62,802 nucleotides of DNA from Streptomyces beigongshangae (GCF_019710745.1 NZ_JAHKJW010000005.1:193124-255925); one strand, 5' to 3'; positions 29,529 to 39,204 are shown, counted from the first letter of the stretch. The notes: generated from the letters alone by a model not told the origin. Program-made: numbers and translations.

Positions 29529-30560
29529 ATGGCGCTCACGCTCTACGTCGACACCGCACGCTGGCGGGCGCACCACAAGCACGTGTCCGAGCAGTTCCCG
29601 GGACTCGTACCCGTCTGCAAGGGGAACGGCTACGGCTTCGGCCACGAGCGGCTCGCCGACGAGGCCACCCGCCTCGGCTCGGACGTCCTGGCCGTCGGCA
29701 CGACCTACGAGGCGGCACGGATCAAGGACTGGTTCGGCGGCGACCTGCTGGTGCTGACGCCCTTCAGGCGGGGCGAGGAGCCCGTACCGCTGCCCGACCG
29801 CGTCATCCGCTCGGTCTCCTCCGTCGACGGCGTCTACGGCCTCGTGGGCGCCCGTGTCGTCATCGAGGTCATGTCCTCCATGAAGCGGCACGGGGTGAGC
29901 GAGCGGGATCTGCCCCAGCTGCACGCCGCCATCGAGAACGTGCGGCTCGAAGGCTTCGCCATCCACCTGCCCCTGGACCGTACCGACGGCTCGGACGCCG
30001 TCGAGGAGGTCATCGGCTGGATGGACCGGCTGCGCGCGGCACGGCTGCCGCTGCACACCATGTTCGTCAGTCACCTCAAGGCCGACGAACTCGCCCGGCT
30101 GCAGCAGCAGTTCCCGCAGACCCGGTTCCGGGCCCGTATCGGCACGCGGCTCTGGCTGGGGGACCACGACGCGACCCAGTACCGCGGAGCCGTCCTGGAC
30201 GTCACTCCCGTCGCCAAGGGCGACCGCTTCGGCTACCGGCAGCAGAAGGTCGCCTCGGACGGCTGGCTGGTCGTCGTGGCGGGCGGTACGTCGCACGGGG
30301 TGGGTCTGGAGGCCCCCAAGGCCCTGCACGGCGTCATGCCGCGCGCCAAGGGCGTCGCCCGGGCCGGCCTCGCCACGGTCAACCGGAACCTCTCGCCGTT
30401 CGTCTGGGGCGGCAAGCAGCGCTGGTTCGCGGAGCCCCCGCACATGCAGGTCTCGATCCTCTTCGTGCCGTCGGACGCGCCCGAACCGCACGTCGGCGAG
30501 GAACTGGTCGCACACCTGCGGCACACCACCACGCAGTTCGACCGCGTCGTCGAGCGCTGA
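29529..30560 (+). CDS. alanine-racemase-like PLP protein
   Basis: Protein of 343 residues resembling the TIM-barrel half of alanine racemase: VPVCKGNGYGFGHERLA near residue 27 carries the probable PLP Lys (compare the classic VVKANAYGHG). It continues through VIEVMSSMKRHG and FRARIGTRLWLGD. I could not identify the second catalytic Tyr region typical of true Alr, so racemase activity on alanine is not assured. Following a FemX-type gene, an envelope amino-acid role is likely. It ends in a strong terminator. Confidence 0.75.
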   Translation: MALTLYVDTARWRAHHKHVSEQFPGLVPVCKGNGYGFGHERLADEATRLGSDVLAVGTTYEAARIKDWFGGDLLVLTPFRRGEEPVPLPDRVIRSVSSVDGVYGLVGARVVIEVMSSMKRHGVSERDLPQLHAAIENVRLEGFAIHLPLDRTDGSDAVEEVIGWMDRLRAARLPLHTMFVSHLKADELARLQQQFPQTRFRARIGTRLWLGDHDATQYRGAVLDVTPVAKGDRFGYRQQKVASDGWLVVVAGGTSHGVGLEAPKALHGVMPRAKGVARAGLATVNRNLSPFVWGGKQRWFAEPPHMQVSILFVPSDAPEPHVGEELVAHLRHTTTQFDRVVER

Positions 30561-30590
30561 CCGCGGCGCTCCCGGCCACGGGGCGGAACG

Positions 30591-30639
30591 GGCAGGCTAA
30601 AGGCCGTACACGCACCCCGTGTACGGCCTTTCGCCTGCC
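30591..30639. terminator. bidirectional terminator
   Basis: A 14-bp perfect stem AAAGGCCGTACACG / CGTGTACGGCCTTT (30599-30631) is embedded in a further GGCAGG/CCTGCC pairing. It lies between the convergent alanine-racemase-like and GT87 genes. Confidence 0.85.
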
Positions 30640-30681
30640 CTGCCCGGCCCGTGTCGCGCACTCCACTCGCGGGCTGTTCGC

Positions 30682-32190
30682 TCAGAGCGAACCAGAGCCT
30701 CCGTCCGGTCCGCCGTCGCCGCCCCACTCCACGTGCGGCCCCTCGGAGTGCGCCGCGCGCCGCGGCGGACGGGCGGCCGCGCCCAGGGCGAAGACGTCCC
30801 GCGCGCCGTCCAGCACCCCGCCCGACGGATCGTCGTCGCCGGAGCGGCGCACCACGTCCCGTTCCGGCATCAGGATGTCGCGCACGATCACGGCACAGAT
30901 GTACAGCGTCCCCAGGAGGTGGACGGCGATGGCCAGTTGGTAGCCCTCCTGGGGCAGTCCTTTGTGGGCGTCGCCGCTGGTCGTGTAGGCGAGGTACATC
31001 CAGATGCCGAGGAAGTACGCGACCTCGCACGCCTGCCAGATCAGGAAGTCCCGCCACTTCGGGCGGGCCAGCACGGCGAGGGGAACCAGCCACAGTACGT
31101 ACTGCGGCGAATAGACCTTGTTGGTGAGGATGAAGGCCGCGACGACCAGGAACGCGAGCTGGGCGAAACGGGGCCGGCGCGGGGCGGTCAGCGTCAGCGC
31201 GGCGACGCCCGCGCAGGAGGCCAGCATCAGCACCGTGGCCAGCGTGTTGACGGTGTCGGTGACCAGCGGCGTCTCCATGCGCTGGGAGAGGATCAGCCAG
31301 AAGGACCCGAAGTCGACGCCGCGTTCCTGGCTGAACGTGTAGAACTTCGACCAGCCCTCGGGCGCCAGCAGCATCACCGGAAGGTTCACGACCAGCCAGG
31401 AGCCGGCGGCGCCCAGCAGGGCCGTGCCGAACTCCCGCCAGCGGCCCGCCCGCCAGCACAGCACGAGCAGCGGTCCCAGCAGCAGCACGGGATAGAGCTT
31501 GGCGGCCGTGGCGAGCCCCAGGAGGACCCCGAAGGCGAGGGGACGGCTCCTGGACCACATCAGCATCGCCGCGGCCGTCAGAGCCACCGCCAGGAGGTCC
31601 CAGTTGATGGTGGCGGTCAGGGCGTAGGCGGGGGCCAGGGCGACCAGCAGACCGTCCCAGGGCCGCCTCCGGTGGGTGCGGGCCACGCAGACGGCGATGA
31701 CGGCCGCGCAGGCCATCAGCATCCCGGCGTTGACCATCCAGTAGACCTGCTCCTGGTCCTGGATGCTGCCGCCGCCCGGCGTCAGCCAGGCGGCGACCTC
31801 CATGAACACGCCGGTCAGCACCGGGTACTCGAGGTACTCCATGTCGCCTTCGAGCTTGTCGAAGTACGGCACGAGCCCGTCGGCGAACCCCCGCCCCTGG
31901 TAGAGGTGCGGGATGTCCGAGTAGCACGCGTGCGTGTACTGGGAGCTGGCCCCGAAGAACCAGGCGCCGTCGTAGCAGGGCAGCTTCTGCACCATGCCCA
32001 GGGCGAACATGCCGAGCGCGACGAGCGCGACGACCCGCACCGGCGTCCACCAGGACGTTCCTGGGAGCGCGCGCCGTCCGAGAGGACCTCCGAACAGTTC
32101 GCTGCCGGCCGCGGCGACCGGGTCCTCCTTGGTCGGCCGCACCAGATCTGGCTCGTGCACGCTCGCGCGCGTCGTTTCTGCACTGGGCAT
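30682..32190 (-). CDS. GT87-type polyprenol-phosphate-mannose-dependent glycosyltransferase
   Basis: Polytopic membrane protein of 502 residues with about ten helices. It looks like the actinobacterial GT87 (PimE-like) alpha-mannosyltransferases: an early extracytoplasmic acidic loop (YCDI-like YSDIPHLYQGRGFADG), NWDLLAVAL and NKVYSPQYVLWLVPL are typical. It probably moves a mannosyl unit from a lipid donor onto a cell-envelope acceptor outside the membrane. The acceptor is unknown. ATG at 32190 follows AGGA. It lies downstream of the class A PBP gene but is separated from it by a strong hairpin, so it probably has its own promoter. Confidence 0.8.
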   Translation of the reverse strand: MPSAETTRASVHEPDLVRPTKEDPVAAAGSELFGGPLGRRALPGTSWWTPVRVVALVALGMFALGMVQKLPCYDGAWFFGASSQYTHACYSDIPHLYQGRGFADGLVPYFDKLEGDMEYLEYPVLTGVFMEVAAWLTPGGGSIQDQEQVYWMVNAGMLMACAAVIAVCVARTHRRRPWDGLLVALAPAYALTATINWDLLAVALTAAAMLMWSRSRPLAFGVLLGLATAAKLYPVLLLGPLLVLCWRAGRWREFGTALLGAAGSWLVVNLPVMLLAPEGWSKFYTFSQERGVDFGSFWLILSQRMETPLVTDTVNTLATVLMLASCAGVAALTLTAPRRPRFAQLAFLVVAAFILTNKVYSPQYVLWLVPLAVLARPKWRDFLIWQACEVAYFLGIWMYLAYTTSGDAHKGLPQEGYQLAIAVHLLGTLYICAVIVRDILMPERDVVRRSGDDDPSGGVLDGARDVFALGAAARPPRRAAHSEGPHVEWGGDGGPDGGSGSL

Positions 32191-32259
32191 GCCGCACATC
32201 CTGCCGTACGGGACCCGGGATCCGCCGGGGCGGGCGCGTGCCGGGACGGCACATACGAA

Positions 32260-32299
32260 CGCGATGCGGCCGCCGACTCCGGTCGGCGGCCGCATCGCG
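32260..32299 (-). terminator. 18-bp stem terminator after the PBP gene
   Basis: CGCGATGCGGCCGCCGAC pairs perfectly with GTCGGCGGCCGCATCGCG around a 4-base loop. It lies just beyond the stop codon of the PBP gene and before the GT87 gene on the minus strand. Confidence 0.85.
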
Positions 32300-32331
32300 T
32301 CGATGGGCGGATCCAGGAGGTCCGGGAGCGG

Positions 32332-35055
32332 CTAGCCCGTGGCGCCCTGGAAGAAGCCGCTGCCGCCGTTGCCGCTGCCGTTGCCGCTGCCCCTGCTGTC
32401 GCCCTCTTCCTCTTCCTCCTCGCCGGAACTGGAGGGCGAGGAGCTCACGCCTCCGTCCGCACCACCGACATCGGCCCCGCCGTTCTCGGTGCCGCCGGTG
32501 TCCTCGCAGTCGAAGTCGAAGTTGCCGCAGGTCTCACTCGTGGAAGGGCTGGGAGACGGAGTGGTCTTCGTCGGCGTGGGGCTCGGCGACTCGCTCTCCT
32601 CCTCCTCTTCCTGCGTCTCGGTGGGCGTGGGGGTCGCGCTCGGGAGCGGGATGTCGTTGACGACCTCGCCGATGGGCTCGGGCGTCGGGAACGGGATGAC
32701 CTTCGCGCCCTTGAGCGCCTGCTCCATGTAGTCGTGCCAGATCTCGGCCGGGAACGAGGCGCCGTGGATCTCGTCCTGGCCGCCGGTCCCGTACATCTCC
32801 AGGAACTCGCGCTTCTTGTTGGACTCGTCGTCGTCCAGGCGGTACATGGAGATCGCGGTCGAGAGCTGCGGGGTGTACCCGACGAACCAGGCGGACTTGT
32901 TGCCGTCGGTCGTACCGGTCTTGCCCGCCGCCGGCCGGTCGTCCAGCTTCGCCGCGGTTCCGGTGCCGTCGTCCACGACGGTCTTGAGGACGTCGGTGAC
33001 GTTGTCGGCGACCTTCGCGGTGAATGCCTGCTTCGTCCTGGCCGCGTTCTCGTGCCGGAAGACCGTGCCGTCCTTGTCGGTGATCTCCTCGACCGAGTAC
33101 GGGTCGTTCTGCTTGCCGCTCGCCGCGAAGGTGGCGTACGAGCCGGCCATCCGGATCGCGCTCGGGTCGGAGGTGCCGATGGAGAAGGACGGCACGCTGG
33201 CGCTGGCCAGGCTGTCCTCCAGGACACCCGCGTCCAGGGCGGACTCCCTGACCTTGTCGAGGCCCACGTCCATGCCGAGCTGCACGTACGCGGAGTTGGA
33301 GGAGATCCTCATCGCCTCGCGGAGGTCGATCTGGAAGGTGGGCGGGTTGTACGACTCGTCGCCGTCGTTCCGCTGCAGCCACTCCTTGCCGTCCTTGTCC
33401 TGCCAGACGGTCCCGTCGTACTCCTCGATCTTCAGCTTGTTCTTGCCGCTGTAGATGCTCTTGGGGGAGACCGGCTTCCGCTCGTCCTGGGCCTGGGTCG
33501 GCTCCTGGGCGGGATCGAGGATGCCCCACTTCATGGCGGCCGCGAGGACGAACGGCTTGAAGGTCGAACCGACCTGGGCGCCGGTCTGGTCGGCGTTGTT
33601 GGTGAAGTGCTCGGTCGCGTCCACACCGCCGTAGATGGCCTTGATGGCGCCGTTCTTCGGATCGACCGAGGCCCCGCCGAACTGGACGTGCGTGTCCTTG
33701 TCCGGGCGGGCCTTCGTGTCGATGTTCTCCTTCTGGACCTTCTTGACCGCTGCTTCGAGCTGCCGGACCTTCTTCTTGTCGAAGGTCGTGTGGATCTCGT
33801 AGCCGCCCTCACGGAGCCGCTTCTCGGTGATACCGGTCTTGTCGCTGTTCTTGACGATGTACCCCTTGGCGAGATCGACGAGGTAGCCGATCTGACCGCT
33901 CAGCTGGGCGTTCGAGCGCGGGCTCTGGAGCTTGGGGAACTCGGTGTACCTGGCTCGCTCCGACTGCTCCAGGTGCCCGTCCTTGACCATCTCGCTGAGG
34001 ATCCAGCTCCACCGCTTCTCCGCGCGCTCGCGGTTGGCCGCGGGGGTGGCGGCCGGATCGATCGACTCCGCGCCCGCCGGGTCGTAGTAGGTGGCTCCCT
34101 TGAGCACCGCTGCCAGGAAGGCACACTGGCTCGGGTCGAGGTCCTTGGCGTTCTCGTTGAAGTACGTGCGCGCGGCGGCCTGGATCCCGTAGGCCCCGCG
34201 GCCGTAGTAGGCCGAGTTCAGGTACCCGGCCATGATGTCTTCCTTCTCGACCTTGGCGCCGACCTTGATCGAGACGAAGAGCTCCTTGAACTTGCGGGAG
34301 ATCGTCTGCGACTGGTCCTCCAGCATCGCGTTCTTCACGTACTGCTGGGTGATCGTGGAGCCGCCCTGGGTCTCGCCGCCCTTGGCCATGTTGAACAGGG
34401 CCCGGCCGATGCCCATGGGGTCGACGCCCCGGTCGGTCTCGAACGTCTTGTTCTCGGCCGACATGACGGCGTAGCGCATCTCCTTGGGGATCCGCGAGTA
34501 GTCGATGATCTGCCGGTTGACCTCACCACCGGTGGCGACCATCTGCGTGCCGTCGGCCCAGTAGTAGACGTTGTTCTGCGCCTGCGCCGTCTTGGCGACG
34601 TCAGGGAGCCCCACCAGGGCGTACGCGACTCCCGCGACCGCCATCATGCCGCCGAAGAAGCCGACGAACAGTCCCGTCACGAGCCTCCAGGACGGCACCC
34701 AGCGGGCCGCTCCGTCCCTGCCCGCGCGCGGGTAGTCGACGATCCGCTTCTTCGGCGGTACGCCACCGCGCCCGCGGCCGGGCCCGGCGGGACCGCCCCG
34801 TCGGCCGCCCTGTCCCGCGCCCTCGGCCGTTCTGCGCCGGCCTGCGCCGGCGCCGCCTCTCTGCGACGCCCGCCGGGCCTCGGCGCGACTGCCGAACGGG
34901 CGCTCCTCCCCCCCCGAGTCGTAGGAGTCGGAAGGAGACTCGGTTGCGCCCCGCGGTGCCGCACGGCGACCGGAGGACGAACCTGTCTGGCCGCGTCGGC
35001 CCGCGGCACGGCCGCCGCCCTGCGGCTGCGGCGGTTTGCGACGGTGCTCGCTCAT
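32332..35055 (-). CDS. class A penicillin-binding protein (bifunctional transglycosylase/transpeptidase)
   Basis: Protein of 907 residues. It has a basic, Gly/Arg-rich cytoplasmic tail (1 to about 120) and one membrane anchor (about 125-147). A GT51 glycosyltransferase domain follows, with catalytic Glu in ENKTFETDRG near 201 and GGSTITQQ. The transpeptidase domain has STFK (Ser near 497), SSN (near 585) and KTGT (near 709). A C-terminal Ser/Thr/Pro/Glu-rich disordered tail of about 130 residues closes the protein. It polymerises and cross-links peptidoglycan. ATG at 35055 with GAGGAG upstream. No PASTA repeats are seen. Confidence 0.95.
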   Translation of the reverse strand: MSEHRRKPPQPQGGGRAAGRRGQTGSSSGRRAAPRGATESPSDSYDSGGEERPFGSRAEARRASQRGGAGAGRRRTAEGAGQGGRRGGPAGPGRGRGGVPPKKRIVDYPRAGRDGAARWVPSWRLVTGLFVGFFGGMMAVAGVAYALVGLPDVAKTAQAQNNVYYWADGTQMVATGGEVNRQIIDYSRIPKEMRYAVMSAENKTFETDRGVDPMGIGRALFNMAKGGETQGGSTITQQYVKNAMLEDQSQTISRKFKELFVSIKVGAKVEKEDIMAGYLNSAYYGRGAYGIQAAARTYFNENAKDLDPSQCAFLAAVLKGATYYDPAGAESIDPAATPAANRERAEKRWSWILSEMVKDGHLEQSERARYTEFPKLQSPRSNAQLSGQIGYLVDLAKGYIVKNSDKTGITEKRLREGGYEIHTTFDKKKVRQLEAAVKKVQKENIDTKARPDKDTHVQFGGASVDPKNGAIKAIYGGVDATEHFTNNADQTGAQVGSTFKPFVLAAAMKWGILDPAQEPTQAQDERKPVSPKSIYSGKNKLKIEEYDGTVWQDKDGKEWLQRNDGDESYNPPTFQIDLREAMRISSNSAYVQLGMDVGLDKVRESALDAGVLEDSLASASVPSFSIGTSDPSAIRMAGSYATFAASGKQNDPYSVEEITDKDGTVFRHENAARTKQAFTAKVADNVTDVLKTVVDDGTGTAAKLDDRPAAGKTGTTDGNKSAWFVGYTPQLSTAISMYRLDDDESNKKREFLEMYGTGGQDEIHGASFPAEIWHDYMEQALKGAKVIPFPTPEPIGEVVNDIPLPSATPTPTETQEEEEESESPSPTPTKTTPSPSPSTSETCGNFDFDCEDTGGTENGGADVGGADGGVSSSPSSSGEEEEEEGDSRGSGNGSGNGGSGFFQGATG

Positions 35056-35429
35056 CGAACGATTACTCCTCGGGCAGGCGCACCTGAGCGCGCCTGGAAA
35101 CAGCGGCTGGTTTCCGGTCCCCCCGAAGTACGGATGCGGTCGTTTTTGCATTCATCCGTACCGCACCGAGGACAGGGACGTCCCCGGGCGTCACTCGGTT
35201 CCCGGTGGTTTGCATGGCGCACAGACTACGCACCGTCAAAACCCGCCTAGGGCCGAAGTTCACCCCAAAACAGGCAACTTGCATCCTACGAATCGGTGAT
35301 GTGACGCCGTTCACCGTCCCCCCTCTTGTCGCAGAAGACGTACCGATCTATCGTGCTGATGTATCGAGTCGATACATCAGCGTGGCATAAAGACCGTCAC
35401 GGCAGGACCGCGACAGAGAGGAGGCGACG
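35056..35429. promoter_or_regulatory. divergent region between the PBP gene and padR
   Basis: Gene-free 374-base region with both promoters. Its only clear element is the padR-proximal palindrome at 35356-35380. Short open frames at 35063-35314 and 35205-35390 have no ribosome-binding site or recognisable protein and are not called. Confidence 0.6.
35356..35380. promoter_or_regulatory. probable PadR operator
   Basis: Perfect 11-bp inverted repeat CTGATGTATCG-AGT-CGATACATCAG, 50 bases before the PadR start codon. It contains the ATGT...ACAT half-sites usual for PadR-family operators, so autoregulation, and perhaps control of the downstream inositol gene, is likely. Confidence 0.75.
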
Positions 35430-36113
35430 ATGAGCCGGCGTTCCGGAATCCTTGAGTTCGCCGTCCTCGGACTTCTCCGCGAGTCCCCGATGCACGGCTA
35501 TGAGCTGCGCAAACGCCTCAACACGTCACTGGGTGTGTTCCGTGCGTTCAGCTACGGGACGCTCTATCCCTGCCTCAAGACGCTGGTCGCCAACGGCTGG
35601 TTGATCGAGGAACCGGGGAGCACCCCCGAGGACGCCCTCACCGCGTCGCTCTCCGGGCGTCGCGCCAAGATCGTCTATCGGTTGACGGCCGAAGGTAAGG
35701 AGCACTTCGAGGACCTGCTCTCGCAGACGGGTCCCGACGCGTACGAGGACGAGCACTTCGCCGCCCGGTTCGCCTTCTTCGGCCAGACGTCACGGGATGT
35801 ACGGATGCGGGTCCTCGAAGGCCGCCGCAGCCGGCTCGAGGAGCGCCTGGAGAAGATGCGCGCCTCACTGGCGCGCACCCGGGAGCGCCTCGACGACTAC
35901 ACGCTTGAGCTCCAGCGCCACGGAATGGAGTCCGTGGAGCGCGAAGTGCGCTGGCTGAACGAGCTCATCGAGAGCGAGCGGGCGGGACGGGACCATCGGC
36001 GTCCCGGACCCGACGGCTCCGCTCAGCAGGACAACACATCTGGGGAGTCGGGCGGCCTGCCCCGGCCCGGGGGCACCCCCGGGCCGGATCCGTCCGACGA
36101 CACTGCCACGTGA
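35430..36113 (+). CDS. PadR-family transcriptional regulator
   Basis: Protein of 227 residues: a PadR winged helix at about 5-85 ([42 protein letters not shown]), a coiled C-terminal dimerisation domain ([26 protein letters not shown]) and a disordered tail. ATG follows GAGGAGG. Its stop is only about 45 bases from the start of the inositol-phosphate synthase gene, so the two are probably co-transcribed and may be linked functionally. Confidence 0.92.
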   Translation: MSRRSGILEFAVLGLLRESPMHGYELRKRLNTSLGVFRAFSYGTLYPCLKTLVANGWLIEEPGSTPEDALTASLSGRRAKIVYRLTAEGKEHFEDLLSQTGPDAYEDEHFAARFAFFGQTSRDVRMRVLEGRRSRLEERLEKMRASLARTRERLDDYTLELQRHGMESVEREVRWLNELIESERAGRDHRRPGPDGSAQQDNTSGESGGLPRPGGTPGPDPSDDTAT

Positions 36114-36157
36114 AGTCCGCTCAGGACTTCACCGAGTACACACAGGGAGCAACCGGA

Positions 36158-37240
36158 ATGGGTTCGGTTCGCGTAGCCATCGTCGGCGTGGGCAACTGCG
36201 CCGCCTCGCTGGTCCAGGGCGTCGAGTACTACAAGGACGCCGACCCGGCGTCCAAGGTGCCGGGTCTGATGCATGTCCGGTTCGGCGACTACCACGTCGG
36301 TGACGTCGAGTTCGTCGCCGCCTTCGACGTCGACGCGAAGAAGGTCGGCCTCGACCTCTCGGACGCCATCGGCGCCAGCGAGAACAACACCATCAAGATC
36401 TGCGACGTCCCGAACAAGGGCGTCACGGTTCAGCGCGGCCACACCCATGACGGGCTCGGCAAGTACTACCGCGAGACCATCGAGGAGTCGGACGAGGCCC
36501 CGGTCGACGTCGTCCAGGTCCTCAAGGACCAGCGGGTCGACGTCCTCGTCTGCTACCTGCCCGTCGGTTCCGAGGACGCGGCGAAGTTCTACGCCCAGTG
36601 CGCCATCGACGCCAAGGTCGCCTTCGTCAACGCCCTCCCGGTCTTCATCGCCGGTACCAAGGAGTGGGCGGACAAGTTCACCGAGGCGGGCGTCCCGATC
36701 GTCGGCGACGACATCAAGTCGCAGGTCGGCGCCACCATCACGCACCGCGTGATGGCGAAGCTGTTCGAGGACCGCGGTGTCCGTCTCGAGCGCACCATGC
36801 AGCTCAACGTCGGCGGCAACATGGACTTCAAGAACATGCTGGAGCGCGACCGCCTGGAGTCCAAGAAGATCTCGAAGACGCAGGCCGTCACCTCGCAGAT
36901 CCCCGACCGCGACATGGGCGCGAAGAACGTCCACATCGGTCCCTCGGACTACGTGGCCTGGCTCGACGACCGCAAGTGGGCGTACGTCCGCCTGGAGGGC
37001 CGCGCCTTCGGTGACGTCCCGCTGAACCTGGAGTACAAGCTCGAGGTCTGGGACTCCCCGAACTCCGCGGGTGTCATCATCGACGCCCTGCGCGCGGCGA
37101 AGATCGCCAAGGACCGCGGCATCGGCGGTCCGATCCTCTCCGCGTCGAGCTACTTCATGAAGTCCCCGCCGGTCCAGTACTTCGACGACGAGGCATTCGC
37201 CAACGTCGAGAAGTTCATCAAGGGCGAGGTCGAGCGCTGA
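36158..37240 (+). CDS. ino1: inositol-3-phosphate synthase
   Basis: NAD-dependent enzyme of 360 residues converting glucose 6-phosphate to inositol 3-phosphate, the committed step to phosphatidylinositol, mycothiol and related molecules. The Rossmann start is [22 protein letters not shown] (read in two parts), with [20 protein letters not shown] and [16 protein letters not shown] further on. ATG at 36158 with GGGAG eight bases upstream is preferred over GTG at 36110, which would overlap padR. Likely in an operon with the PadR gene. Confidence 0.95.
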   Translation: MGSVRVAIVGVGNCAASLVQGVEYYKDADPASKVPGLMHVRFGDYHVGDVEFVAAFDVDAKKVGLDLSDAIGASENNTIKICDVPNKGVTVQRGHTHDGLGKYYRETIEESDEAPVDVVQVLKDQRVDVLVCYLPVGSEDAAKFYAQCAIDAKVAFVNALPVFIAGTKEWADKFTEAGVPIVGDDIKSQVGATITHRVMAKLFEDRGVRLERTMQLNVGGNMDFKNMLERDRLESKKISKTQAVTSQIPDRDMGAKNVHIGPSDYVAWLDDRKWAYVRLEGRAFGDVPLNLEYKLEVWDSPNSAGVIIDALRAAKIAKDRGIGGPILSASSYFMKSPPVQYFDDEAFANVEKFIKGEVER

Positions 37241-37266
37241 CACCCGTCCCACCGCACGGCGGTTGA

Positions 37267-37297
37267 GGGTCCCCGGGGCGCTGCTCCGGGGGCCTTT
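37267..37297 (+). terminator. weak hairpin after ino1
   Basis: GGTCCCCGG and CCGGGGGCC pair with one wobble around a 9-base loop and are followed by TTTC. It is short and close to the next start codon, so read-through into the MFS gene is possible. Confidence 0.5.
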
Positions 37298-37319
37298 CGC
37301 CTGTGCGACGCTGTGCCCC

Positions 37320-38585
37320 ATGGCTGTCGTGGGTGACCTGCGCGTACTCCTGCGCTTCCAGAACTTCCGGCGGCTGCTCGCCGTACGGCTGCTGTCGCAG
37401 GGCGCCGACGGGGTGTACCAGGTCGCGCTCGCGGCCTACGTCGTCTTCTCGCCGGAGAAACAGGCATCGGCGGCCGCCATCGCCTCCGCGATGGCGGTCC
37501 TGCTCCTCCCGTACTCCCTCGTCGGCCCCTTCGCGGGCGTCCTCCTGGACCGCTGGAGACGCCGGCAGGTCTTCCTGTACGGAAATCTGCTGCGGGCGCT
37601 GCTCGCATCCCTGACGGCCGTCCTGATCCTGAGCGACGTGCCCGACTGGCTCTTCTACGCGTCCGCCCTGTGCGTGACCGCCGTCAACAGGTTCGTACTG
37701 GCGGGCCTGTCCGCCGCCCTGCCCCGGGTCGTCGACGCCGAGCGCCTGGTGACGGCCAACTCCCTGTCGCCCACGGCCGGCACGCTCGCCGCGACCCTCG
37801 GCGGCGGTCTCGCCTTCGTCGTGCGCCTGGCCGGCTCCGACTCCGACGCGCTGGTCGTCCTCGTGGGCGCGGGCCTGTACGTGTGCTCCGCGCTGGCCTC
37901 GCTGCGCCTGGCCCCGGATCTGCTGGGACCCGACCGGCGGCGGGCGCAGCCCCGGCTGGGTGCGGCCGTGCTCGGCACCGCACGCGGTCTGGCCTCGGGC
38001 GTCCGGCACCTCGCCGGGCCCGCGCGCCGGGAGGCCGCCTGGGCGCTGGCCGCGATGACACTGATGCGCTTCTGCTACGGCGCACTGACCGTCATGGTGC
38101 TGATGCTCTGCCGGTACGCCTGGTCGTCCGGCCCCGACGACGGCGGGCTCGCCCTGCTCGGTCTGGCCGTGGCGGTCTCCGGGGCGGGGTTCTTCGGCGC
38201 GGCCGTGCTGACCCCGGCGGGAGCGCACCGGTTCGGGCCAGGAGGCTGGATCATCGCCTGCGCCGGCTGCGCCACGGTACTGACACCGGCGCTGGGCCTC
38301 ACGTTCGCCCAGGTCCCCGTACTGATCGCGGCCTTCGTCCTCGGCCTGACCACCCAGGGGGCGAAGATCGCCACGGACACCGTGGTCCAGTCGTCCGTCG
38401 ACGACGGCTTCCGTGGCCGAATCTTCGCGGTCTACGACGTCCTGTTCAACGTCGCCTTCGTCGGCGCCGCGGCGGTGGCCGCACTGATGCTGCCTCCGGA
38501 CGGCCGCTCCGTGGCGCTCGTGGTCACGGTGACGGTTGTCTACGGTGTGGTTGTCACCGCTATGGCACGTTTTGAGCGCCAGTAA
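37320..38585 (+). CDS. MFS-type transporter
   Basis: Protein of 421 residues with about 12 hydrophobic helices. After a short cytoplasmic lead (FQNFRRLLAVRLLSQGADGVYQVAL) it shows the MFS loop DRWRRRQVFLYGN near residue 80. It resembles the MFS_3-like efflux proteins. The substrate is unknown. It has no obvious ribosome-binding site (GTGCCCC precedes ATG). Whether it shares the padR-ino1 transcript is open; a weak hairpin lies between. Confidence 0.8.
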   Translation: MAVVGDLRVLLRFQNFRRLLAVRLLSQGADGVYQVALAAYVVFSPEKQASAAAIASAMAVLLLPYSLVGPFAGVLLDRWRRRQVFLYGNLLRALLASLTAVLILSDVPDWLFYASALCVTAVNRFVLAGLSAALPRVVDAERLVTANSLSPTAGTLAATLGGGLAFVVRLAGSDSDALVVLVGAGLYVCSALASLRLAPDLLGPDRRRAQPRLGAAVLGTARGLASGVRHLAGPARREAAWALAAMTLMRFCYGALTVMVLMLCRYAWSSGPDDGGLALLGLAVAVSGAGFFGAAVLTPAGAHRFGPGGWIIACAGCATVLTPALGLTFAQVPVLIAAFVLGLTTQGAKIATDTVVQSSVDDGFRGRIFAVYDVLFNVAFVGAAAVAALMLPPDGRSVALVVTVTVVYGVVVTAMARFERQ

Positions 38586-38700
38586 GTGTCACATCAAGGC
38601 CACAGAGCCTCTCCGGACTACAGACTTGTCAGTGGGGCCCGATAGCTTACGTGCGTCTTATTTCGCGCCACGCGCTCTTACGTTCGAGGGGGACCCCTAA

Positions 38701-39192
38701 GTGACCACTCCGCCGCCCCAGGGCCAGAATCCGTTCGCTCAGGGCCAGCCGGCCCAGGGCAACCCGTACGGACAGCAGCCGGCCCAGGGCAACCCCTACG
38801 GACAGCAGCCGCCACAGGGAAACCCTTACGGACAGCAGCCGAACGCACCGTACGCCCCGGTCCCACCCCAGCCGCCGAAGCGCAACCTCAAGAAGTACCT
38901 GCGCTTCGCGATCCCCGTCGTGGCCCTCATAGTCGCCGCCGGCGGCTGGCTGGCAAGCCGTGACGACGCCCAGAGCGCCAAGGTCGGCGACTGCATGAGC
39001 ATCGGCAACCCGAACAGCACCACCGACCCGGAGCTGGAGGTCGTGGACTGCGGCAACTCCAAGGCGGCGTACAAGGTCGAGCAGAAGAAGAGCAACGACT
39101 CCGGCTGCGACCGCACGAAGTACGCCGAGTACACCGAGACCGGTGGCGGCAGCGACTTCACCCTCTGCCTGTCGGAGTACTCCTCCAAGTAA
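38701..39192 (+). CDS. LppU/SCO3897-family membrane-anchored protein
   Basis: Protein of 163 residues. Residues 1-60 are a Gln/Pro/Gly/Tyr-rich cytoplasmic tail containing three nearly identical 10-residue repeats (QGNPYGQQPA). A single transmembrane helix at about 68-83 is followed by an extracytoplasmic domain with four Cys (GDCMS, VDCGN, GCDRT, LCLSE) that probably form two disulfides. Function unknown. Start is GTG at 38701. It is convergent with the CCA-adding enzyme gene across two parS palindromes. Confidence 0.82.
   Translation: MTTPPPQGQNPFAQGQPAQGNPYGQQPAQGNPYGQQPPQGNPYGQQPNAPYAPVPPQPPKRNLKKYLRFAIPVVALIVAAGGWLASRDDAQSAKVGDCMSIGNPNSTTDPELEVVDCGNSKAAYKVEQKKSNDSGCDRTKYAEYTETGGGSDFTLCLSEYSSK
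38755..38844 (+). repeat. 30-bp tandem repeat, three copies, inside the SCO3897-like gene
   Basis: Copies at 38755, 38785 and 38815 differ at only a few positions and encode QGNPYGQQPA-type decapeptides. In-frame copy-number change between strains would be expected. Confidence 0.9.
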
Positions 39193-39204
39193 GCGCGCAC
39201 AGCG

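Noticed and set aside
30619..35250. Very long plus-strand open frame (1543 codons) across the GT87 and PBP genes
   Set aside because: It is antisense to two clear genes, has a low-complexity Arg/Gly/Val/Asp-rich translation typical of GC-rich shadow frames and no start signal.
35063..35390. Two short open frames in the PBP/padR gap
   Set aside because: No ribosome-binding sites, overlap each other on opposite strands, and cover the probable promoters.
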